This document shows, in pieces, positions 1-6,665 of a stretch of 43,301 nt of DNA (its first letter is position 1; each line of letters starts with the position of its first letter). The DNA is taken from contig DASYUQ010000090.1 of the NCBI GenBank assembly GCA_036001065.1, positions 1 through 43,301 on the forward strand. The letters are read 5' to 3'. Under the pieces are notes generated by a model. That model saw only the letters and a list, made by a program, of their open reading frames with translations. It did not search any database and was not told where the DNA came from. A program made the translations under genes and the position numbers. This stretch comes from Candidatus Methylomirabilota bacterium. Its GTDB lineage: Bacteria > Methylomirabilota > Methylomirabilia > Rokubacteriales > CSP1-6.

Positions 1-1676
1 GTCAGCGCCGCCCGGATGCTGATCTGCGCCGTCTCCAGATCGCGCGTCTCGCCCACCAGGATCACGTCCGGGTCCTGGCGCAGAAACGACCGCAGCGCGG
101 TGGCAAAGGTCCGGCCGATGCCCTCGTTGATTTGTACTTGATTCACTCCCTTTAGGTTGTATTCAACAGGATCTTCGGCCGTCATGATATTGTGCTCGGG
201 GGAGTTGATCGTGTGGATCGCCGAGTACAGCGTCGTCGTCTTGCCCGAGCCCGTGGGCCCCGTGATCAGCACCATCCCGTAGGGCTGGTGGATGGCCTTC
301 TGGAACTGCTCCAGGCTCCAGGGGTCGAACCCCAGCTGCAAGAGGTCCAGCTTCAGCGCGTCCTTGTCCAGGATGCGTAGCACCGCCTTCTCGCCGAAGA
401 TCGTGGGCAGCACCGACACCCGGAAGTCGATCTCCCGCGTGTTGTAGCGCAGCTTGATCCGCCCGTCCTGGGGCAGCCGCCGCTCGGCGATGTCCAGGTT
501 GGCCATGATCTTCAGCCGCGAGAGGATCGCCGGCTCCAGCCGCTTGGGCGGCGCCAGCATCTCGTGCAGCACCCCGTCGACCCGGAACCGGACCCGGAAC
601 ACCTTCTCGTAGGGCTCCCAGTGGATGTCGGAGGCCCCCTTCTGGATGGCGTCCACCAGCACCATGTTCACTAGCTTCACCACCGGCGCCTCGTCCGCCG
701 ACCCCTTCAACTCGAAGACGTCGACCTTGCCGCCCGCCTCCTGGTCCTCGACGACCTCGACGCCCTTGAGGTCGCCGGCGAGAGCGCTCCTCAAGAGATC
801 CGCCACCGGTCCCGACGCCTGCGCCTCGTAGCTGCGCTCGATCGCCCCGCGGATCGCGCCTTGCGCCGCCACCACGGGCAGGATCCGGAGCCCCGTGATG
901 AACCCTATCTGGTCGATCGCCTGGACGTTGACCGGATCGGCCATGGCCACCGTAAGGGTTTCGCCCTCGCGCCTGATCGGCACCACGTCGTAGCGCTTGG
1001 CCACGTCGGCGGGCACGAGCTCGACGAGGTCCGGATCGATGATGAACGTCCCCAGCGTGATGGAGGGCACGCCGTACTGGGCGGACAGGAAGCCGGCCAG
1101 CTGGTCCTCGGAGATGAACCGCTGGCGGATCAGGATCGAGCCGATCTTCTCCTTGGAGGTGCGCTGCAGCCGGAGCGCCTGCTCCAGCTGAGCGCGCGTG
1201 ATCAGCCCGCCGGCGACCAACAGGTCGCCCAACGGCTGCTGCTGCAGGCGGGTGGCCTGGCTCTCGCCGACCTCACGCAGACGCGGCTTCGGCGCGGTCC
1301 GCGACGGGGGCTTGGTCTCCCGGGCCGGGAAGGGCTTGGGCGGGCCGGACGGCGGCCAGCCCTCGCGGGCCGGGGAGGGCCTGGGCGGGTTCGGCGGCGC
1401 CGCCTCGCGGGTGGGAGAGAGCTTGGGCGCGCCGAGAGGAGACGGGGGCGGGTGCAGCTTGGGGATGGCGCCCGGAGGCGTGGCCTCCCGGGCGGGCCGG
1501 GCAGCGCCGAGACGCGCGCTCACGCGCGCGAGCTTTTCCTTGTCGCCGAGCTTGGTGTAGATCTCCGACAGCGCTTCCAGCGCGCTCCGGTCGCCAGGGT
1601 TCGCCTCGGCGATCATCTCGAAGACCGCCGCGGTCTCCGTGAGTTCTCGCCGCTCGTCGGGCGGATTGGGGGCCAT
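1..1676 (-). CDS. pilB: Type IV pilus assembly ATPase PilB/GspE, partial at C-terminus
   Basis: Hexameric secretion ATPase that powers pilin polymerisation at the inner membrane. About 558 residues are visible; the C-terminal end lies beyond base 1. The order is a short TPR-like helical segment (about residues 10-45), a long Pro/Arg-rich linker, a MshEN/GspE N-terminal domain (from about 140), then the ATPase core. The core shows GPTGSGKTTT (Lys about 479), an Asp box EDPVEY, and Walker B DPDVILVGETRD. The start ATG at 1676 lies just after the MglB stop, and no better start was found upstream. The cysteine zinc motif usual for PilB would be beyond the window. It is the last visible gene of the Mgl/chemosensory operon, so it is probably the motor that the pathway controls. 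GspE of a type II secretion system is the alternative, but the Mgl neighbours favour PilB. Confidence 0.93.
   Translation of the reverse strand, partial: MAPNPPDERRELTETAAVFEMIAEANPGDRSALEALSEIYTKLGDKEKLARVSARLGAARPAREATPPGAIPKLHPPPSPLGAPKLSPTREAAPPNPPRPSPAREGWPPSGPPKPFPARETKPPSRTAPKPRLREVGESQATRLQQQPLGDLLVAGGLITRAQLEQALRLQRTSKEKIGSILIRQRFISEDQLAGFLSAQYGVPSITLGTFIIDPDLVELVPADVAKRYDVVPIRREGETLTVAMADPVNVQAIDQIGFITGLRILPVVAAQGAIRGAIERSYEAQASGPVADLLRSALAGDLKGVEVVEDQEAGGKVDVFELKGSADEAPVVKLVNMVLVDAIQKGASDIHWEPYEKVFRVRFRVDGVLHEMLAPPKRLEPAILSRLKIMANLDIAERRLPQDGRIKLRYNTREIDFRVSVLPTIFGEKAVLRILDKDALKLDLLQLGFDPWSLEQFQKAIHQPYGMVLITGPTGSGKTTTLYSAIHTINSPEHNIMTAEDPVEYNLKGVNQVQINEGIGRTFATALRSFLRQDPDVILVGETRDLETAQISIRAAL
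1318..1440. repeat. Imperfect tandem repeat encoding the PilB proline-rich linker
   Basis: Three imperfect copies of a GC-rich unit of roughly 35-45 bases, each containing a GCGGG...GGGCTTGGGCG or GGGCCTGGGCG core, encode a linker with repeated P-A-R-E and P-P-x-P motifs. They sit between the TPR-like segment and the MshEN domain of PilB. The function is unknown; this is probably a flexible, fast-evolving spacer. Confidence 0.6.
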
Positions 1677-1698
1677 CAGCTCGGCCCGGGCGATGGCC

Positions 1699-2184
1699 TC
1701 AGCGTTGCGGAGGCTTCCAGGTGGGCCGCGTTTCCTCCACGGTCAGCGGCGTGGCGAACTCGCCGATCCGCTTGGGCCGCGTTCGCGTCTCGGCGAGGAC
1801 GGCGCCGATCGCCTTGCTCGCTTCCTTCGCGAAGAGCCGCACCATGCCCACCGTCGTCCGCTCGTCGAAGATCGCCAGCAGGATCGCTTCCTCGCCGACG
1901 GTCGAGACGTGGATGGACTGCTTGTTGCCTTCGTGGAAGAGCACCGTGAACTCGGTCTCGCCCAGGAGCTGGGCCATGGCGCTGGTGGAGCTGAAGGCGG
2001 CTGCGGCCAGCGCGGAGATGGAGACCGTGTCGAGCGCCCGGGAGACGCCGTCCATGGCCAGGAGCTGGCCGCTCCGGTCGATGAGCAGCGCTTCGGCGGC
2101 GCTCGATTCGCGAAGGAAGCGCCCGAGGATCTGGTTGATCCGCGCCGCGTCCTGTTCGTGGATCACCATGTCACGCACCTTCAT
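1699..2184 (-). CDS. mglB: MglB-like roadblock/LC7 protein (GTPase-activating partner of MglA)
   Basis: A 161-residue protein with a single roadblock/LC7 domain over about residues 10-125 (helix, strand ALLIDRSGQLLA, helix, strand FTVLFHEG, strand ILLAIFDE, final helix). In Myxococcus-type systems MglB dimers stimulate GTP hydrolysis by MglA and mark the lagging pole. The ATG overlaps the stop of the upstream mglA by four bases (ATGA), so the two are translationally coupled. The C-terminal tail (about 35 residues, rich in Arg, Pro and Thr) is outside the domain. The assignment rests on domain pattern and adjacency to mglA. A generic roadblock protein is possible, but the pairing is typical of MglAB. 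Confidence 0.9.
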   Translation of the reverse strand: MKVRDMVIHEQDAARINQILGRFLRESSAAEALLIDRSGQLLAMDGVSRALDTVSISALAAAAFSSTSAMAQLLGETEFTVLFHEGNKQSIHVSTVGEEAILLAIFDERTTVGMVRLFAKEASKAIGAVLAETRTRPKRIGEFATPLTVEETRPTWKPPQR

Positions 2185-2789
2185 GGCGCTCCCTTTTGGA
2201 CATCTCCGAACTCGCTGGCCAGCACCATGCGGGAGACCGTGTTCAAAGTGTCGAAGACCCCCTTCCCGTCCGTGGCCACCGCCTCGAAGAACGGAACCCG
2301 CTGGGCCCGCCGGTTGAGGACGTACTCCAGATAGTCTATCGGCGCCGCGTTCGGAAGGTCACGCTTATTGTACTGGACCACGTAGGGGAGCTCGTCCAGA
2401 GACTGCTCGTACTCCCGGAGGTTCTCCTCCAGATTTCGGAGACTCTCGACGTTCTCGCGGAGTCGCTCGAACTGCGAGTCGGCCACGAACACCAGCCCGT
2501 CGACGCCGCGGAGGACGAGACGCCGTGTCATGTTGTAGAGCACCTGCCCGGGGACCGTGTAGAGCTGGAAGCGCGTCTCGAACCCACGCACCATGAGGGC
2601 CGAGACGGGAAGGAAGTCGAAGAACATCGTCCGATCGTCCCCGGTGGCCAGCGAGATCATGTTGCCCTTGTTGGCGTGGGGCAGGGAGCGGTGGATGTAC
2701 TGGAGATTCGCCGTCTTTCCCGCGACACCGGGGCCGTAATACACGATCTTGAGGTTGATGACCTTCTCGGCGTGATTGATGACGGACAC
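2181..2789 (-). CDS. mglA: MglA-like small Ras-type GTPase
   Basis: A 202-residue Ras-superfamily GTPase that acts as the cytoplasmic polarity switch for gliding and type IV pilus motility. Visible motifs are the P-loop GPGVAGKT (19-26), TVPGQ (78-82, the MglA form of the DxxGQ motif) and NKRD (141-144) for guanine specificity. The length is normal for MglA. The start is GTG at 2789 with an AGGGG ribosome site just upstream, three bases after the stop of the preceding gene; its own stop overlaps mglB. The strand 78-82 with Pro in place of the usual Asp-Thr-Ala is characteristic of the MglA subfamily. Confidence 0.95.
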   Translation of the reverse strand: MSVINHAEKVINLKIVYYGPGVAGKTANLQYIHRSLPHANKGNMISLATGDDRTMFFDFLPVSALMVRGFETRFQLYTVPGQVLYNMTRRLVLRGVDGLVFVADSQFERLRENVESLRNLEENLREYEQSLDELPYVVQYNKRDLPNAAPIDYLEYVLNRRAQRVPFFEAVATDGKGVFDTLNTVSRMVLASEFGDVQKGAP

Positions 2790-2792
2790 GGT

Positions 2793-5009
2793 TCAACCCC
2801 TCGGAGCCTCGCGCAGGCGCGTGGCCGCGCGGTCGAGCTCGAGTCGCGCCAGCCCCGGACGGTCCAGGGTCCCGCCGCCCACCACCAGCAGGGTCGTGCA
2901 GCTCGCGGTCGTCTCTACGGTGCGTACGACCACCCGCGCCGTCTCCAGTCGCAGAACGACCGTGGACACCGAACCGATCTCAGCCGCCTCCAGCGCGCCG
3001 TGCAGATCACGGGTGAACTGCCCGATGGGGAGCGCGGGCAGCCCGGGTCGCAGGAACAGGTAGACGAGGAGCGTCCCCGCCGGATCGCGCAGCACGGTCG
3101 GCGTCACGGAACCAAACGCCCGCAACGAGTCCGCCAGAACGCGCACGTCCGCCGGAACCGTGGCATCCCGCAGTTCGGCGACGCCGGCAGAGCGGGGCTC
3201 TCTCGGTTGGTCGGGAATCCCGGATCTTCCCGAGCGAGCCCCGCCCCAACCGACGACGCGCCCCTCGCCGGCCGCGCGTAGCGACAGGCGCTCGAGCAGC
3301 GCCAGCGGCGCACCGGAAGCCACCGCCGTGACCAGCACAGGGCCTGTCAGGTCGGCGGCAGCGAAGGGCGTGAGCACGACGGCGGCGTCCGTTCCGCGAA
3401 GCGTGGCCTGCGTCACCGGCGCCGGCAGCCGCGCGTCGGCCAGGAAGGGCAGCACCCGCGCCGCCGCGTCGGCGATTGCGTCCGCGCTCAAGCCTGGCGA
3501 CACCACGGTGAAGAGCGTCGCGCCGCCGCCCTGTCGCGGGTACACCTCGAGCGGGCTCATCGCTGGCCCGAGCAGGGCGGCCATGCGCTGCGCCTCGCGC
3601 GTCTCTCCTCCCTCCACCGCCCTCGATGACGTCCGGCGCTCGAGTGGAGACTCCACCGGCGCGGCCGGCGCCTCGGGCCCGGGATCGAGCCCGACCGGGG
3701 ACCGCTCGGGCAGCACCGCCGCCAGCGGTACCGCGCGCTCCGGCTCGGACGGCGTCTCCGCGTCGGCACTCACGGCCTCGATCTCCGGCGCCGGCCCCGT
3801 CTCGATGGCCATGGGCTCCGCGGGTTCCTCCTGGACATCGGTGGGCTCTTCGACCGGCGTCTCGAGCGCGGGCTCTTCCGTCATCCCCGAGGGCGGCGGG
3901 ACGTGCGGCTGGAAGGGCGGCGGAAAGTCCTCGATCCCGCGCACGTCGATGGTCGGCGTGGACACGACAAACAGCTCGGGAGGCATTTGACGCACGATCT
4001 CGTCGAGCGGCAACACCAGCGCCCCGTTGTCGATCCGCCGGGTGATGTCGGCGTCGGGTAGCGCGAGAGCCTGGCGAGGGAACTGGTCGGCGATGACTTC
4101 CCACCCGACCTGCACCAGGCCTTCGCCGAGCTGCGGCAGGATCAGGCGCTGAGGAATCAGCAGGTAGCCGGCCTCGAGGAGATTGGCCGACACGCGGTCG
4201 CGCGTCAGCAGAAATATCTCGACGGGTAGCTGGTCGACCACGCGAGCGAAGGGAATGCGGATCATCTCCTCCACCGGCTCCGCGGCCGGCGGGCGCGCCG
4301 CTGGCGCCGGCCGTGGTTCCGGTCGTGGTTCCGGCCGGGGCGCCGGTCGTGGTTCCGGCTGGGGCGCCGGCCGTGGTTCCGGTCGGGGCGCCGGCGGTGG
4401 AGCCGGGGGCGCCTCCGGCGTGGGCGGCTTCGCAGGCGGAGGAACGATGATGCGGTCCGGCTGGCCGGCCCGCGCCGGGGGCGCAGCGCCCTGGTCCTTG
4501 GCCCCGCGAGGGCCCGGGCTTGGTGCGGCCGGCGCCGGCGGCGCGGGGGGCCGGTTGGCGGGGCTCGGGCGCGAGGTCGCGCGGACGTCGCGGCGCGCAT
4601 GCCGCCGCGTCTCGAGCAGCGGGCGGTACGGCGCCAACATCAGCAGGGCGCCCACCAGCGGCAGCAGCGTCAGGGCGGGGGAGCTCCACGGCGCTTCCAC
4701 CAGAGCGGTGACCGTCGGCGCGGCGACGGCGAAGAGAAAGACCGTCCCCACGGCGAGGAGCGCGTGCACCCCGCCCAGCGCTCCCAGCGCGACGAGCGCG
4801 CGCTCCAGCGAGAAGCGCCAGAGACCGATCAGGAAGAGGACCGCGTACACGAAAGGCGGAAGCACGAGCGGCATCCACCACGGCCCCGGCAGGCTCACGC
4901 CGAGATCCAGCGTGAGGACCACGAACGCGGCGCCGGCGTAGAGCGCCAGACCGAGCGCGGACGCGAGCCACGCCGCCGGGCCGATTCTCGACGATGCCCT
5001 GGTCCCCAT
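2793..5009 (-). CDS. Membrane protein with Pro-rich linker and C-terminal roadblock-like domains
   Basis: A 738-residue protein with no full-length family that I recognise. The N-terminal about 180 residues hold four hydrophobic segments, beginning WLASALGLALYAGAAFVV. A long Pro/Ala/Arg/Glu-rich linker follows. Next come two related motifs, FARVVDQLPVEIF and LDEIVRQMPPELF, about 90 residues apart, suggesting a duplicated module. Two C-terminal alpha/beta segments end in LARLELDRAA and resemble divergent roadblock/LC7 domains. The ATG at 5009 touches the stop of the upstream receiver-roadblock gene (TGATG). An in-frame ATG-type codon further upstream would overlap that gene by 70 codons and is rejected. 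Position directly before mglAB suggests a membrane scaffold for MglA/MglB; this is inference. Confidence 0.8.
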   Translation of the reverse strand: MGTRASSRIGPAAWLASALGLALYAGAAFVVLTLDLGVSLPGPWWMPLVLPPFVYAVLFLIGLWRFSLERALVALGALGGVHALLAVGTVFLFAVAAPTVTALVEAPWSSPALTLLPLVGALLMLAPYRPLLETRRHARRDVRATSRPSPANRPPAPPAPAAPSPGPRGAKDQGAAPPARAGQPDRIIVPPPAKPPTPEAPPAPPPAPRPEPRPAPQPEPRPAPRPEPRPEPRPAPAARPPAAEPVEEMIRIPFARVVDQLPVEIFLLTRDRVSANLLEAGYLLIPQRLILPQLGEGLVQVGWEVIADQFPRQALALPDADITRRIDNGALVLPLDEIVRQMPPELFVVSTPTIDVRGIEDFPPPFQPHVPPPSGMTEEPALETPVEEPTDVQEEPAEPMAIETGPAPEIEAVSADAETPSEPERAVPLAAVLPERSPVGLDPGPEAPAAPVESPLERRTSSRAVEGGETREAQRMAALLGPAMSPLEVYPRQGGGATLFTVVSPGLSADAIADAAARVLPFLADARLPAPVTQATLRGTDAAVVLTPFAAADLTGPVLVTAVASGAPLALLERLSLRAAGEGRVVGWGGARSGRSGIPDQPREPRSAGVAELRDATVPADVRVLADSLRAFGSVTPTVLRDPAGTLLVYLFLRPGLPALPIGQFTRDLHGALEAAEIGSVSTVVLRLETARVVVRTVETTASCTTLLVVGGGTLDRPGLARLELDRAATRLREAPRG
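3192..3244. repeat. REP-like imperfect palindrome inside a coding sequence
   Basis: The outer arms GCGGGGCTCTCTCGG (3192-3206) and CCGAGCGAGCCCCGC (3230-3244) are complementary at 14 of 15 positions. Inside them, TCGGGAA (3211-3217) pairs with TTCCCGA (3227-3233). The 53-base structure lies in the linker between the two C-terminal roadblock-like segments of the membrane protein and is read through in frame. Confidence 0.65.
4306..4400. repeat. Tandem repeat encoding a PEPRPAP-type linker
   Basis: Imperfect repeats of the unit GGTTCCGGTCGTGG/GGCGCCGG encode alternating P-E-P-R-P and A-P residues in the membrane protein. The encoded segment joins the membrane region to the first QLPVE module and is probably an extended cytoplasmic or periplasmic spacer. 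Confidence 0.7.
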
Positions 5010-5869
5010 CAGAGGATCCGCTGAAGTTCCGGCAGCATCTTCTTCACGTAGTAACGCACCTTGCCCAGCGCCGCAGGATCGCTGATCAGGACCGCCAGCA
5101 GGGCCGTCGGCCCCACGCCGTGCAGCAGCAGGATCCCGGATCCGTATTCGAGGATGATGCCCTGCAGCGCCCCCTGACCGAGCTCCCGGCCGAGCCCGTC
5201 GGACGATTCCGCCAGGCACGACGCCAGCGCGCTGGCCTCCTCCACTTTCGCCGCCAGCTCTCCCGCCGATTCGATGAGGAACCCCTCACGATCGGCGAGC
5301 GCGGCAAAGCGAATGCCCGGCGTGGCGGCCAGCGCCTGCAGGCGGGCTTTCAGGCTTTCGACCGCCGTCCCTCCACCGGGCTCGGCGACGGACGGGGGCG
5401 CGGGCGCGACGAACGGCGCGCGGGCCGGCGGAGGGGACGCGAGGGTAGCCGGCGCCCGGCCGACGGTGCTGGTCGCCGGCGGTGCGAGGTGAGCGCCGTT
5501 GCCCCGACCGCTCAGCAGGGCGTCGATCTTCCGCACCAGCTCGTCGGCCGCGAACGGCTTGAACATGACGTCGTCGGACTGCACCTCGGCGGCCCGGGCC
5601 AGGACCGTGCTGTTCACCATGCCCGAGATCAGCAGGACCGGCGTGTTGCCCATCGCGGGGTGCGCGCGAATGAACTCGCAGATCTGGTAGCCGTCCTTGT
5701 CGGGCAGGATCACGTCGCAGATGACCACGTCCGGTCGCTCCTGCTCGATGCGCTCGATCGCCTCGGTGCCCGAGGCCGCAGACAGCACCTGCACGCTCCG
5801 CCCCTCGAGCGCCTTCTCGACGACCTTGCGGACGCTCAGGCTGTCGTCGACCACGAGGACCTTGGGCAT
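5009..5869 (-). CDS. Response regulator receiver fused to a roadblock/LC7 domain
   Basis: A 286-residue two-domain protein. Residues 1-118 are an intact receiver with the acidic pair D8-D9, phospho-acceptor D52 in VVICDVILPDKDG, and K104 in MFKPF. After an Ala/Pro-rich linker, residues about 165-285 form a roadblock/LC7 domain (RFAALADREGFLIES ... ILLLHG ... ALLAVLISDP). This architecture could carry phosphorylation from the CheA kinase to the MglA/MglB module by a roadblock contact, which is inference. It lies 12 bases after the PATAN gene and touches the next gene. The ATG is preceded by a GAGGAACG ribosome site. Confidence 0.92.
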   Translation of the reverse strand: MPKVLVVDDSLSVRKVVEKALEGRSVQVLSAASGTEAIERIEQERPDVVICDVILPDKDGYQICEFIRAHPAMGNTPVLLISGMVNSTVLARAAEVQSDDVMFKPFAADELVRKIDALLSGRGNGAHLAPPATSTVGRAPATLASPPPARAPFVAPAPPSVAEPGGGTAVESLKARLQALAATPGIRFAALADREGFLIESAGELAAKVEEASALASCLAESSDGLGRELGQGALQGIILEYGSGILLLHGVGPTALLAVLISDPAALGKVRYYVKKMLPELQRIL

Positions 5870-5881
5870 CGCGCGTTCCTC

Positions 5882-6658
5882 CTACTTGATGGGGACGATG
5901 GCGGCCGGGCCCGCCTGTCCCTCGTCGATCTCGGCCGCCGTGCTGAGCAAGAGCTGCTTGACGCTCCGCTGGATCGTCTTGGGGACGTTTGGCGCGAGCA
6001 CCTCGACCGCGTTGAAGGTGAAGCTGCCGCGCCCCTCCTTGTGCGCGGCGATCACCAGCGCCGCGAACGCCGGCTCGCCCACCAGCCGCCCGAACTCGGC
6101 GTGCACGATCCGGCCGTGGCCGAAGACGACGACGCCCTCGCCCGAGCCGAGCACGAGTGCCAGGATGCCGGTCTTGTTGCCGAGGGCGATGGCCTGGGTG
6201 AGATCCGGCAGGTCCATGACCCCCAGGGAGCCGTGCAGGCCGTGAGCCGGCTCGGCGTCAGGCGTCGCCGGACCGGGGACGTCGGCGGGTTGGTCGTGTC
6301 CCAGCAGATTCATCACCTCGCTGACGATCGTCGCCGCCGTGAGCTCGCCCACCAGCGTCCGATCCGGCGCCCCCTCGATCCCCCCCGTGGGGCCGGCGTC
6401 GCCCGGTTCCGCCAGCAGCAGGAAGAGCACGCCGGCCATCGAGGGGTCGCTGCGGACGATCGAGCACAGCTCGTAGCCGTCGATGTCGGGGACGCCCGCC
6501 CGGCTCACGATGAGGTCGGGCCGATCGCGCTCGAGCATGGTCAGCGCGAAGGACGCGCTGGGGACGGCGGCCACGTTCGTGAGCCCCGCATCGCCCAGCG
6601 CCTTCTGCAGAGCCGCCAGGCCGTCCCGATCGGGATCGATCAGCAGCACGCGCGGCAT
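5882..6658 (-). CDS. PATAN (DUF4388) protein with degenerate receiver domain
   Basis: A 258-residue protein. Residues 1-120 have the fold pattern of a receiver (VLLIDPDRDG ... PDLIVSRAGVPDIDGYEL). The residue at the phospho-acceptor position is Arg53 rather than Asp, and the conserved Lys is not visible, so it is probably a pseudo-receiver that is not phosphorylated. Residues about 140-250 (HGSLGVMDLPDLTQAIAL ... GEGVVVFGHGRIVHAEFG ... EGRGSFTFNA) match the PATAN/DUF4388 effector domain known from PatA and other output proteins. It lies between the CheA hybrid and the receiver-roadblock gene. It could compete with or scaffold active receivers; this is inference. Confidence 0.88.
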   Translation of the reverse strand: MPRVLLIDPDRDGLAALQKALGDAGLTNVAAVPSASFALTMLERDRPDLIVSRAGVPDIDGYELCSIVRSDPSMAGVLFLLLAEPGDAGPTGGIEGAPDRTLVGELTAATIVSEVMNLLGHDQPADVPGPATPDAEPAHGLHGSLGVMDLPDLTQAIALGNKTGILALVLGSGEGVVVFGHGRIVHAEFGRLVGEPAFAALVIAAHKEGRGSFTFNAVEVLAPNVPKTIQRSVKQLLLSTAAEIDEGQAGPAAIVPIK

Positions 6659-6665
6659 GCGCGCC

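Noticed and set aside
4306-4400. Possible CRISPR-like repeat
   Set aside because: The repeats are contiguous, imperfect, without spacers and encode a Pro-rich linker in frame.
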